A stretch of 64,000 nt of DNA. Source: Microbacterium sp. USTB-Y. Its GTDB lineage: Bacteria; Actinomycetota; Actinomycetes; Actinomycetales; Microbacteriaceae. Shown piece after piece: positions 39,754-47,741 of this stretch; the stretch's first letter is position 1; each line of letters begins with the position of its first letter. A program made the translations under genes and the position numbers. The stretch covers positions 124,001 through 188,000 of the forward strand of contig NZ_JAGMTU010000001.1 of assembly GCF_023703415.1 (NCBI RefSeq), written 5' to 3'. The notes below the pieces were generated by a model. That model did no database searches and was not told where the DNA came from. It saw only the letters and a program-made list of their open reading frames with translations.

Positions 39754-40536
39754 TCAGCCCGCCTTCCGGATGAGGCCGAAGATGCGGGTGCGGAGCTCGG
39801 CGAACTCCGCCGTCGCCCGCGTCTCCAGCTGGTCGCGAGGACCGCCGAAGTCGATCTCGATGATCTCGGTCACCCGGGCGGGCCGCTCGCCGAGCACGAT
39901 GACCCGATCCGAGAGGTACACGGCCTCGTCGATGTCGTGGGTCACGACGAGGATCGTCATGCCGAACTGCTCGCGGATCCGCAGACACAGATCCTCGAGC
40001 TCGAACCGGGTCTGCGCGTCGACGGAGGCGAAGGGCTCGTCCATCACGAGCACCTCGGGACGGTAGGCGATCGCGCGGGCGATCGCGACGCGCTGCTGCA
40101 TGCCGCCGGAGAGCTGCCACGGGTACTTCGCGCCCGCGCCGGCGAGCCCGACCGCGGCGAGCGCCGACGTGATGCGCTCCTCCCGTTCCGCGGCGCTCAG
40201 CCGGAGGTGGCGGAGGGGCAGTCGCACGTTCTTCTCGACCGTGAGCCACGGCATGAGCGAGCGCGTGTACTCCTGGAAGACGAGGGCCATCTCCTCGGGC
40301 GGCCCGTCGATCTCCTTCCCGTCGATGCGGGCGGATCCGGCCGTGATCGGCTGCAGGCCGGTGAGGCACTTCAGCAGCGTGGTCTTGCCGATGCCGGACG
40401 GCCCGACGATGCAGGCCACCTCGCCGGCCTGCACGTCGAAGGTGAGGTCGGCGATGACCGGCACGTCACCGCTCTTGGTGCGATAGGTCTTGGCGAGGCC
40501 CTGGACGCTGAGCCGGGGGCTGGTGGTGAGGCTCAT
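39754..40536 (-). CDS. ABC ATPase, SsuB/TauB/AtsC type
   Basis: A 260-aa ATPase: Walker A GPSGIGKTTLLKCL, Q-loop VFQEYTRSLMPWLTV (typical of sulfonate/nitrate importers), signature LSGGMQQRVAIARA, Walker B VLVMDEPFASVD, switch VTHDIDEA. The ATG at 40536 overlaps the permease stop by 4 bp. It powers uptake through the two permeases encoded upstream. Together with the sulfatase the system is best read as a sulfate-ester or sulfonate importer. Confidence 0.9.
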   Translation of the reverse strand: MSLTTSPRLSVQGLAKTYRTKSGDVPVIADLTFDVQAGEVACIVGPSGIGKTTLLKCLTGLQPITAGSARIDGKEIDGPPEEMALVFQEYTRSLMPWLTVEKNVRLPLRHLRLSAAEREERITSALAAVGLAGAGAKYPWQLSGGMQQRVAIARAIAYRPEVLVMDEPFASVDAQTRFELEDLCLRIREQFGMTILVVTHDIDEAVYLSDRVIVLGERPARVTEIIEIDFGGPRDQLETRATAEFAELRTRIFGLIRKAG

Positions 40537-41369
40537 TCGCTCTTCTCCAGTTGTTGTGAGGCGATGTACCAGCGCAGGACGGCGCGGCGGAACAGGACGA
40601 ACAGGGCGGTGGACAGGTAGCCGAGCACGCCGAGCACGATGATGCCCGCCCACATGTCGGCGATCGCGAAGGACTGCTGCGCGAGCAGGGTCGCGGCCCC
40701 CAGGCCCGCGGAGGATCCGAGCATCTCGCTCGCGATCATCACGACGAACGCGGTGATGAGGCTCACCTGCATGCCGGAGAGGATCCGCGGGCTCGCGGCC
40801 GGCAGAGTCACCTGGAACAGCCGCTCCGCACGGGTGAGTCGGTAGACGCGCCCCACCATCTGCAGCGTGGGCTCACCTGCGCGCACCCCGTCGATCGTCG
40901 AGATGAGGATCGGGAAGAGCGCCGCGAGCGAGATCGAGAGGATGCGCGTGCCGTTGCCGAAGCCGATGAGCGAGACGAAGATCGGCACGAGCGCGACCGG
41001 CGGGATCGCCCGGAAGAAGTGGATCGTCGGCTCGACGAACCAGCTGAGCGGGGCGATGAGCCCGAGCGCGCACCCCAGCAGCACGCCGACGACCGTCGCG
41101 ATGAGGAACGACACGACGAGGTTCAGCACCGAGATGCCGATGTCGCCGAGGAACGCGGGCGTTCCGATGAGTTCGCCGAGCCGGGTGAGGATCGCGGACA
41201 GCGGCGGGAAGAACGTGTTCGTGGATCCCGCCGAGGCGATCCACCACAGCGCGATGAGGACCACGGGGACCGCGATCTCGACGAGGATCAGCAGCCAGCG
41301 CGGAGCGGAACTCAGCCGGCGCCCGCGCCGGAGCCGCGCGCTGGTCTGCACGGACGTGGTGAGGGTCAT
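40533..41369 (-). CDS. ABC permease 2, SsuC type
   Basis: A 278-aa BPD-type permease with about six helices and the EAA loop GRVYRLTRAERLFQVTLPAA followed by SPRILSGMQ. LGAATLLAQQSFAIADMWAG is typical of sulfonate/nitrate/taurine permeases. The ATG at 41369 overlaps the other permease gene by 4 bp. Two distinct permeases suggest a heterodimeric channel, unlike the single SsuC of Escherichia coli. Confidence 0.88.
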   Translation of the reverse strand: MTLTTSVQTSARLRRGRRLSSAPRWLLILVEIAVPVVLIALWWIASAGSTNTFFPPLSAILTRLGELIGTPAFLGDIGISVLNLVVSFLIATVVGVLLGCALGLIAPLSWFVEPTIHFFRAIPPVALVPIFVSLIGFGNGTRILSISLAALFPILISTIDGVRAGEPTLQMVGRVYRLTRAERLFQVTLPAASPRILSGMQVSLITAFVVMIASEMLGSSAGLGAATLLAQQSFAIADMWAGIIVLGVLGYLSTALFVLFRRAVLRWYIASQQLEKSE

Positions 41370-42157
41370 GCGTGTTCCGCCTTCCGGTACTGCGGGTGCC
41401 AGTGCAGGAGCCGGCGCTCGCCCCACTGGCTGAGCCCCTGGATGAGCAGGCCGAGCACGCCGAGGATCAGCACGTAGCCGAACAGCTCGGGCTGGTTGCC
41501 GGAGATCTGCGACATGAGCAGGCTCTGGCCGAGCCCCGGTCCTCCTCCGAGGAGGCCCGCGACGACGGCGATGACGAGCGAGGTGGGCGCCGCGACCCGG
41601 AGCGCGGTGCCGATGTACGGCAGCGCGCTCGGGATCACGATCCGGGTGAGGATCTCGCCCCGGCTCATCCCGTAGGACGCCCCCGTCGCGCGGGCCACCG
41701 GGTCGGTGTCGAAGACGCCCGCGGAGGACTGCACGGCGATGGCGATGAAGGAGCCGAAGAAGACGAGGAAGGTCCCCATCCCCGACGTGGGGCCGAGCAC
41801 GAGCACCACGACCGGGAGGATCACGATGGGGGGGATCGGCTTGAGGAACTCCAGCGGCACCCTGGTCGCGTGCATCGCGAGCGGAGAGGATCCGATCGCG
41901 ATGCCCAGCAGCACGCCGACGATCGCGGCGGCGATGAGCCCGGTGAGGGCCATGACCAGGGTGTCCGCCGTCGCCTGCCAGAGCTGCGGCGTGCCCAGCA
42001 GCCGGCCCGCCGCGCCCAGCGCCTCGAGGGCGGAGGGCAGCGGCGCACCGGCGAGCGGGCCGACCGTCGCGGCCAGCTGCCACACCACGAGTGCGGTCAG
42101 GGCGCCGGCCGCGCCGAGCAGCGCAGGGAGGATGCGGGAGCGGGTCACGGTCGTCAC
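41366..42157 (-). CDS. ABC permease 1, SsuC type
   Basis: A 263-aa permease with about six helices. The conserved EAA loop is GASYGMSRGEILTRIVIPSA and LPYIGTALR follows. LLMSQISGNQPELFGYVLIL lies in the last third. GTG at 42157 was chosen because it overlaps the binding-protein stop (GTGA), giving the same coupling as the other genes; a GTG at 42148 is possible. It is paired with permease 2 as one channel. Confidence 0.86.
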   Translation of the reverse strand: MTTVTRSRILPALLGAAGALTALVVWQLAATVGPLAGAPLPSALEALGAAGRLLGTPQLWQATADTLVMALTGLIAAAIVGVLLGIAIGSSPLAMHATRVPLEFLKPIPPIVILPVVVLVLGPTSGMGTFLVFFGSFIAIAVQSSAGVFDTDPVARATGASYGMSRGEILTRIVIPSALPYIGTALRVAAPTSLVIAVVAGLLGGGPGLGQSLLMSQISGNQPELFGYVLILGVLGLLIQGLSQWGERRLLHWHPQYRKAEHA

Positions 42158-43158
42158 TTCGTGAGGATGACGCCCGTGAGGTCGACCGGCTTCTTCAGGA
42201 ACCCGAGATCCACCATCTTGTCGTTCGGGCGCTGCAGATCCTGCTCGGTCACCGTGGCGGGCCAGACCGGAACCTTGACCTCGTCGACCGAGAGCGTCGA
42301 CTTCGTGTAGGCGAGGCCGGCCTTGATGGCCTCCTCGGGATGCGCGGTCGCGTACTCGTTGGACTTCGCGATCGCGCGCTGGAAGGCGCTGACGACGTCC
42401 TTCTTCGAGGTCACGGTCGCGTCGCCCGCCGTCCACAGCCCAGTCGCACCGGTCTCGAAGAAGCCGATCGACGGCGCGGCGAGCTGGGGGTTGCCCGCCG
42501 AGAGCGCCTGCGCGGTGAAGGGGCTGACCAGCCCCGCCGCGTCGACGTTGCCGCTCTTCAGGGCGGCGACGGCCGAGGTGAAGTCGAGCACGACCCATTT
42601 GACGCCCGTCGCCGGGTCGATGCCGTTCTTCTTGAGCTGCTCCGCGATGACCACCTCGAGCTGGGCCTTGCGGGCCGGGATCGCGATCGTCTTGCCCGCC
42701 AGTTCCTTCACCGAGGTGATGCCGCTGGACGCGCTCGCGAACAGGCCGGTGTCGTCGAACGCCGCGGGGTCGGAGGCGCTCGTCGCCGCATCCGGGTAGC
42801 CGTCGGCGGGGGCGACGACCTTCATCTTCACCCCCTGGCTGAGAGCGTTGAGCAGCGGGATGCTGGGCGAGTACGCGATGTCGACCTGGCCGCTCTGGGC
42901 GGCGGCGAGGCCGGCGGGCGGGTTCGCGACGATCGAGGTCTCGATCTTGAGCCCTTCATCGGCGAAGAACCCCTTCGCCATCCCGGTCAGCAGGCTGCCG
43001 TCGGAGGTGAGCCCGATCGTGGCGACCTTGACCGTGGTGAGATCGCCCTTCTTCCCCGGTTCGGCGCTGCCGGAAGAGGACGAGCAGCCGGCGAGGGCGG
43101 CGGCCGCGCCGACGGCGACGACCGCGGCGGCGACACGGAGTGCGCGCGTGATGTGCAT
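42154..43158 (-). CDS. ABC substrate-binding lipoprotein, sulfate ester/sulfonate type
   Basis: A 334-aa lipoprotein with lipobox ALAGC (Cys25) and a Ser-rich linker, then a type II periplasmic-binding fold of the NMT1/SsuA group: GFFADEGLKIETSIVANPPA, QSGQVDIAYSPSIPL, GKTIAIPARKAQLE. It heads the operon and captures the substrate outside the membrane. The adjacent arylsulfatase suggests aryl or alkyl sulfate esters, as with AtsR of Pseudomonas (inference). Its promoter is strong by sequence (TTGACA-N17-GATATT). Confidence 0.88.
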   Translation of the reverse strand: MHITRALRVAAAVVAVGAAAALAGCSSSSGSAEPGKKGDLTTVKVATIGLTSDGSLLTGMAKGFFADEGLKIETSIVANPPAGLAAAQSGQVDIAYSPSIPLLNALSQGVKMKVVAPADGYPDAATSASDPAAFDDTGLFASASSGITSVKELAGKTIAIPARKAQLEVVIAEQLKKNGIDPATGVKWVVLDFTSAVAALKSGNVDAAGLVSPFTAQALSAGNPQLAAPSIGFFETGATGLWTAGDATVTSKKDVVSAFQRAIAKSNEYATAHPEEAIKAGLAYTKSTLSVDEVKVPVWPATVTEQDLQRPNDKMVDLGFLKKPVDLTGVILTK

Positions 43159-43251
43159 GTGTGCTTCCTGTCAGAACGAGGGATGGGATCTCGGAGCGGA
43201 GGCGTCGCTGCGGTGCGACTTCATCGTCTTTAATCACCACTTGGTCACTTA

Positions 43252-43280
43252 AATATCCAGCAAGGCGTTAGAGTTGTCAA
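43252..43280 (-). promoter_or_regulatory. promoter of the sulfate-ester operon
   Basis: On the minus strand TTGACA (43280-43275), a 17-nt spacer and GATATT (43257-43252) form the best sigma70-like promoter seen in the window. The leader to the ATG at 43158 is about 85 nt. Confidence 0.7.
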
Positions 43281-43297
43281 GATGTTTCGGAATCTTA

Positions 43298-43315
43298 CGT
43301 GTCCACGTGGACACG
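43298..43315. promoter_or_regulatory. 18-bp perfect palindrome, TetR operator
   Basis: CGTGTCCACGTGGACACG is fully self-complementary. It lies 18 nt upstream of the -35 of the sulfate-ester operon and 62 nt upstream of the divergent tetR gene, so it could control both. Confidence 0.8.
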
Positions 43316-43377
43316 AAAGATCGCCCGGCGCCCCGGCGCCGCGCCCCTAGGATCATCAGGATCGGAGGAGGACTGAC

Positions 43378-44001
43378 GTGCCCAAGATCGTTGACCACGA
43401 CGAACGGCGGGACCACATCGCGGATGCGGCCACGAAGGTGATCGCCCGAGAGGGCTTCGAGCGCGTCACGATGCGCCAGATCGCCGCCGAAGCCGGCTAC
43501 ACGCACGGAGCGATCGCGCGCTACTTCCCGACCAAGGAGAGCCTGCTCACCGCGTCCTTCGTCCGCCTCCACGTGCAGGCCAACGGACGGATCCTCACCG
43601 AGGTCGCGGGCAAGCGCGGCCTCGACGCCCTCGAGCAGATGTGCCGCGAGATCCTCCCGTTCGGAGACCTCGGCCCCAAATACGCCCGCGTCGTGATCGC
43701 CTTCTGGGACCACGCCTCGCAGGACACCCGGGTCACCCAGATCCACCGCGAGAACAACCAGCGCTGGCGGGACCAGTTCCGCCGCTTCCTCGTCGAGGCG
43801 CGGGAGGACGGCGAGCTCGCCGCGCACATCGACATCGACACGGCGGTCGGCGAGGTCGCCTCGCGCAACGCCGGCTGGCAGATGGTGTCGGTGCTGCTGC
43901 CCGAGGTCGCAGGCGACGAGCGCATCGAGGCGGGGCTGCAGGCCCTGCTCGCGGAGCTGCGGGGCCGGACCCCGGACGGGCCCGGCCCCGCCGACTCCTA
44001 G
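43378..44001 (+). CDS. TetR-family regulator, BetI-like
   Basis: A 207-aa TetR protein with HTH TMRQIAAEAGYTHGAIARYF near residues 30-50 and FPTKESLL after it. GTG at 43378 is preceded by GGAGGAGGA, and a -10 (TAGGAT) lies at 43348, giving a short leader. It is divergent from the sulfate-ester operon across an 18-bp palindrome and converges on the GMC oxidoreductase; the stop codons overlap in CTAG. Targets are most likely the operon to its left. BetI-like similarity plus the GMC/aldehyde dehydrogenase neighbours make choline-type regulation an alternative. Confidence 0.87.
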   Translation: MPKIVDHDERRDHIADAATKVIAREGFERVTMRQIAAEAGYTHGAIARYFPTKESLLTASFVRLHVQANGRILTEVAGKRGLDALEQMCREILPFGDLGPKYARVVIAFWDHASQDTRVTQIHRENNQRWRDQFRRFLVEAREDGELAAHIDIDTAVGEVASRNAGWQMVSVLLPEVAGDERIEAGLQALLAELRGRTPDGPGPADS

Positions 44002-45482
44002 TCCGCGTCCTCGAGCAGGAACCGCGCACCGCGCTCGCCGATCACGGCGGCGGGGGCGTTCGTGTTGCCCGTGGTGATCGTCGGCATGACCGAGGCGTCG
44101 ATCACGCGGAGCCCGGCGACGCCGTTCACCCGCAGGCGCGGATCCACGACGGCGTCCGGATCCGTGCCCATCCGGCAGGTGCCGACCTGGTGGTGGTACG
44201 TGATCGCGGTGCGGCGCACCCAGTCCTCGACATCGGCATCCGTCACCTCCGCGCCGGGGTAGGCCTCGGTCGCGCCCCACTCCCCCGCGAGCGCGGGCCG
44301 GGCGCCGATCCGGCGCGCCTGGCGCACGGAGGCGGCGAGTGCCGCCACGTCGCGGTCGTCTTCCAGGGCCGCGAGGTCGATGAGGAGCGGATCCTCGGCG
44401 CCGGGGCCGGACAGGCGCAGCGCGCCTCGACTGTGCGGCGTCACGAGGCCCGCCATGAGCGTGAAGCCGTCGCCCGGCCCGTGCGCGCCGGGACGCGGCT
44501 CGAGCTCGCCCCACATCGGCACCGAGAAGTGGATCGGCTGGGTGTCGGGCTCGGCGAGGCCGTCGCGCGAGCGCCAGAACAGGTGCGTCTGCGTGACGGA
44601 CACCCCCGGCTGCGGTGCACCGACGGGCTGCGCGGTCGTGAAGATCACCGGGGACAGCAGATGGTCGTGCAGGTTCGCGCCGACCGCGGGGACGTCCCGG
44701 AGCACCTCGATCCCCAGCGCCTCGAGGTCCTCGCGCGGGCCGATGCCGCTGCGCAGCAGGATCGCGGGGCTGCCCAGCGCACCGGCGGCGAGGATCACCT
44801 CGTCCGCACGGAGCTCGGATCCATCGCTCAGCCGCACGCCCACGGCCGCGCCGTCCTCGACGATCACGGACTGCACCTCGGCATCCGTGACGATCCGCAG
44901 GTTCGCCGCATCCTCGACCGGGCGCACATACGCCATCCACGTGTTGACACGACGTCCGTCGCGCATCGTGACCTGCTCCTGGGAGACGCCGTCGAGCGTG
45001 CCGCCGTTGTAGTCGGGGTTGTGCTCCAGCCCCTCCTCGACGGCCGCGTCGATGATCGACTGCTGGATCGGGACGAGCGCGTAGTCGTCGGTCACCGGGA
45101 GCAGGTCGTTCTCGATCGCGTCGTAGACCGGTTCGACCTCGGCCCAGCCCCAGCCGGTGGCGCCGGAGCGCTCCCAGCCGTCGAAGTCGGAGCCGGCGCA
45201 GCGCACCCAGATCATCGCATTCAGCGCGTGGGATCCGCCGGTCACCTTCCCGCGCGGCAGGTGCAGCCGGCGGCCGGCCGCGTGCTCCTGCGGCACCGTG
45301 AAGTAGTCCCAGTCCTCGGCGGCGTGCCAGAGCTCGCCCGCACGGGAGGGGTCGTGGATCGCGGGGTTGGTGTCGTAGCCGCCGGCCTCGATGAGCGTCA
45401 CGTCGTACCCGGCGTCGACGAGACGCCGGGTGACGATGCTCCCCGAGGTGCCGGCTCCGACGACGATCGCGGAGCGGGCCAT
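43998..45482 (-). CDS. GMC-family alcohol oxidoreductase
   Basis: A 494-aa FAD enzyme, slightly short for the glucose-methanol-choline family. Motifs: dinucleotide-binding VVGAGTSGSIVTRRL with IEAGG, the PRGKVTGGSHALNAMIWVRC signature 1, GALGSPAILLRSGIG signature 2, and the catalytic HHQVGTCRMG with TTGNTNAPAAVIGERGA at the end. It oxidises an alcohol to an aldehyde with O2 or a quinone as acceptor. The next gene upstream is an aldehyde dehydrogenase 3 nt away, so the pair takes an alcohol to an acid. Choline is possible but not established. Confidence 0.88.
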   Translation of the reverse strand: MARSAIVVGAGTSGSIVTRRLVDAGYDVTLIEAGGYDTNPAIHDPSRAGELWHAAEDWDYFTVPQEHAAGRRLHLPRGKVTGGSHALNAMIWVRCAGSDFDGWERSGATGWGWAEVEPVYDAIENDLLPVTDDYALVPIQQSIIDAAVEEGLEHNPDYNGGTLDGVSQEQVTMRDGRRVNTWMAYVRPVEDAANLRIVTDAEVQSVIVEDGAAVGVRLSDGSELRADEVILAAGALGSPAILLRSGIGPREDLEALGIEVLRDVPAVGANLHDHLLSPVIFTTAQPVGAPQPGVSVTQTHLFWRSRDGLAEPDTQPIHFSVPMWGELEPRPGAHGPGDGFTLMAGLVTPHSRGALRLSGPGAEDPLLIDLAALEDDRDVAALAASVRQARRIGARPALAGEWGATEAYPGAEVTDADVEDWVRRTAITYHHQVGTCRMGTDPDAVVDPRLRVNGVAGLRVIDASVMPTITTGNTNAPAAVIGERGARFLLEDAD

Positions 45483-45485
45483 GGC

Positions 45486-46919
45486 TCAGGCCTTCCGGCC
45501 GGGTCCGGAGACGACCTGGGGCACGGCGACGGACTTGAGGCCCGCCACGCCGAACTCGAGCCCGTAGCCCGAGCTCTTCACGCCTCCGAACGGCACCATC
45601 GGGTGCAGCCCGCCGTGCGAGTTGATCCATACGGTGCCGGACTGCATGCGGGTCGCGGCCTCGCGTGCCGCCTCGGGGTCGCTCGACCACACCGAGGCGC
45701 CGAGGCCCACGTCGACCGCGTTGGCGAGCGCGAACGCCTCGTCCACGTCGGAGTAGCGGATGATCGGCAGCGCCGGCCCGAACTGCTCCTCCTGAACGAG
45801 CGCGGCGTCGTTGTCGATGTCGGCCACGATCGTCGGCCGGTAGAACAGCTCGCCGAGCTCGGGGGCGGCCTCGCCGCCGGTCACGACGCGGGCGCCCCGG
45901 GCCTTCGCGTCCTCGACGAGGCGCGAGACGATGTCGAACTGCTGCTTGTTCTGCAGCGGGCCGAGGACGTTGTTCTCATCCAGCCCGTTGCCGATCGGCA
46001 CGTTCGCGGCGATGCCGGCGAGCGCATCCACGACCTGGTCGTAGAGCGAGTCGTGCACGTAGAGCCGCTTCATCGCCGCGCAGGTCTGCCCCGTGTTGAT
46101 GAACGCGCCCCAGAACAGGTCCTCGGCGATCGCGGCCGGGTCGGTGCCCGGCAGCACGATGCCCGCGTCGTTGCCGCCGAGCTCGAGCGTCAGGCGGGCG
46201 AGGTTGCCGGCCGAGCTCTCGATGATCTTGCGGCCGGTGGCCGTGGACCCGGTGAACATGATCTTGTCGATGTCGGGGTGCGCGGCGATCCGCGCGCCGA
46301 CCTCGCGATCGCCGGAGATCCCGATCAGCACGTCGGCGGGCAGCACGTCGTTCATCACGGCGAGCATCGCCAGCACGCTGAGCGGGGTGTACTCGCTGGG
46401 CTTGACGACCACCGTGTTGCCCATCCGCAGGGAGGGGCCGATCTGCCAGATCGTGATCATCAGCGGCCAGTTCCATGGGCCGATCGCACCGACCACGCCG
46501 GCCGGCTTGTAGACGAGCTCCGCGTGCAGGTTCTCGTCGTCCACGAGCACCTCGGGCTCGAGCACCGTAGTCGCGTTCGTGCGCAGCCAGGCAGAGCACG
46601 CGCCCAGCTCGAACCGCGCGTTCGGACCGTTCAGGGGCTTGCCCTGCTCCCGCGAGAGCAGGAGCGCGAGCGCCTCCGCGTTCGCGTCGATCGCGTCGGC
46701 GGCGGCGAGCAGCAGCTCGCTGCGCTTCGCGTGGCCGAGCGCCTCCCAGCCCGGCTGCGCGGCCTTGGCGCGGGCGATGGCGTCGTCCAGATCGGCGACG
46801 GTCTGCACGGGGGCGCGGCCGATGACCTCGCGCGTGGCGGCGTCGGGGATGTCCCGCCCGCTGCCTTCCGGGGCCTGGATGCGGTCGAGCAGCGCGGACG
46901 CGGCGGACATGTCGGTCAT
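45486..46919 (-). CDS. NAD(P)-dependent aldehyde dehydrogenase
   Basis: A 477-aa ALDH: coenzyme segment AIGPWNWPLMITIWQIGPSL, the Rossmann turn FTGSTATGRKI, Glu246 in LTLELGGND and nucleophile Cys280 in INTGQTCAAMKRLY. It oxidises an aldehyde to the acid and is first in the operon with the GMC enzyme. It could also remove aldehydes from the amine oxidase encoded at 7-9 kb, which would explain the wider region, but this is inference. AAGGAGAGA precedes the ATG. Confidence 0.92.
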   Translation of the reverse strand: MTDMSAASALLDRIQAPEGSGRDIPDAATREVIGRAPVQTVADLDDAIARAKAAQPGWEALGHAKRSELLLAAADAIDANAEALALLLSREQGKPLNGPNARFELGACSAWLRTNATTVLEPEVLVDDENLHAELVYKPAGVVGAIGPWNWPLMITIWQIGPSLRMGNTVVVKPSEYTPLSVLAMLAVMNDVLPADVLIGISGDREVGARIAAHPDIDKIMFTGSTATGRKIIESSAGNLARLTLELGGNDAGIVLPGTDPAAIAEDLFWGAFINTGQTCAAMKRLYVHDSLYDQVVDALAGIAANVPIGNGLDENNVLGPLQNKQQFDIVSRLVEDAKARGARVVTGGEAAPELGELFYRPTIVADIDNDAALVQEEQFGPALPIIRYSDVDEAFALANAVDVGLGASVWSSDPEAAREAATRMQSGTVWINSHGGLHPMVPFGGVKSSGYGLEFGVAGLKSVAVPQVVSGPGRKA

Positions 46920-47070
46920 CGGTCTCTCCTTCGAGTATGCGGACGACGATGCGTCCTCCCATTGTGGGCGCGTGCGGGGTGCCGGGGCTTGTCATCCAGT
47001 GCACGGCGCTCGTCCAGCCGCGAAGGGATCCGGATCCGATCCGCCCGTTTCCGCCCCGGATCCCCGGCCC

Positions 47071-47076
47071 TAGAAT
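47071..47076 (+). promoter_or_regulatory. -10 element (leaderless) of the 100-aa gene
   Basis: TAGAAT lies 6 nt before the ATG at 47083, the closest match to consensus among the leaderless elements here. Confidence 0.6.
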
Positions 47077-47082
47077 CTGCGC

Positions 47083-47385
47083 ATGACGAGCAGCATCGAA
47101 GTGACGGGGACCGACGGCGAGTCGATCGTGTACGACGGCGCGACGGTCACGAAGTTCAAGCACCACGGCAAGCTCGAGACGGCCCGCAATCCGGTCTCGA
47201 CGTACCGGGAGGTGCGCATCAAGGAGCGCACCTCGCTCTTCGGCAAGCCGCGCGATCCCCGCGAGTTCGAGGTGCTCCTGGCGATGTCGTCGATCATGTC
47301 GCTGACCGTCGACGAGGCGGGCAAGGCGCAGGTCGAGGCGCTCGCGGCCGTGCTGGCGGAGCAGCAGTCCGGCGCGGCCGGCTGA
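47083..47385 (+). CDS. conserved-looking 100-aa hypothetical protein
   Basis: A 100-aa soluble protein with an N-terminal beta-rich stretch (ESIVYDGATVTKFKHHGK), a basic/polar middle (STYREVRIKERTSLFGKPRD) and a C-terminal helix of small and acidic residues. No family was recognised with confidence; the beginning resembles the DUF4429 strand pattern. It is transcribed alone from a leaderless promoter, and its GC-rich codon use suggests a real gene. Function unknown. Confidence 0.6.
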   Translation: MTSSIEVTGTDGESIVYDGATVTKFKHHGKLETARNPVSTYREVRIKERTSLFGKPRDPREFEVLLAMSSIMSLTVDEAGKAQVEALAAVLAEQQSGAAG

Positions 47386-47741
47386 GGACGCCCGCAGACA
47401 TTCCGGGGATCAGGCTGACCCGCAGCCGAGCTCCCGGAGCCACCCGTGCGAGATGCAGCGGGGAGAGCTGTTCGCGGTGCACCGGAGACGGAACGCCGCC
47501 CGGAAGCTGCACGATGAGCTCGAGGGGAGGCTTCCTCGAGAGGAGCGGCGACCGCGAGAGCGAGCGCCGAGCCGGCCGCCGGGTACCTGGGCAGCCGAGC
47601 CCTACCCAGCCGGGCCGATCGGAGATCCGGCTCCTGCTGATCCACCCCTCGCCATCATCACAAGGAAATTCCCAGGTCAGGTGATCTTCTTGGCTGTGGA
47701 CAACTTTCGAACGGATCAGCGATTCTCGGTAGGCTCGGGGT
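47386..47741. other. 356-nt gap without a convincing gene
   Basis: An open frame at 47453-47758 exists, but its product is Arg/Pro/Glu-rich with no ribosome binding site and it runs into the HNH gene. The base composition is normal until the AT-richer last 90 nt, which hold the HNH promoter. Short hairpins (for example cctcgag..ctcgagg near 47518-47537) are present. It may be a decayed gene. Confidence 0.5.
47730..47735 (+). promoter_or_regulatory. -10 element of the HNH gene (leaderless)
   Basis: TAGGCT lies 6 nt before the ATG at 47742. Confidence 0.5.
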
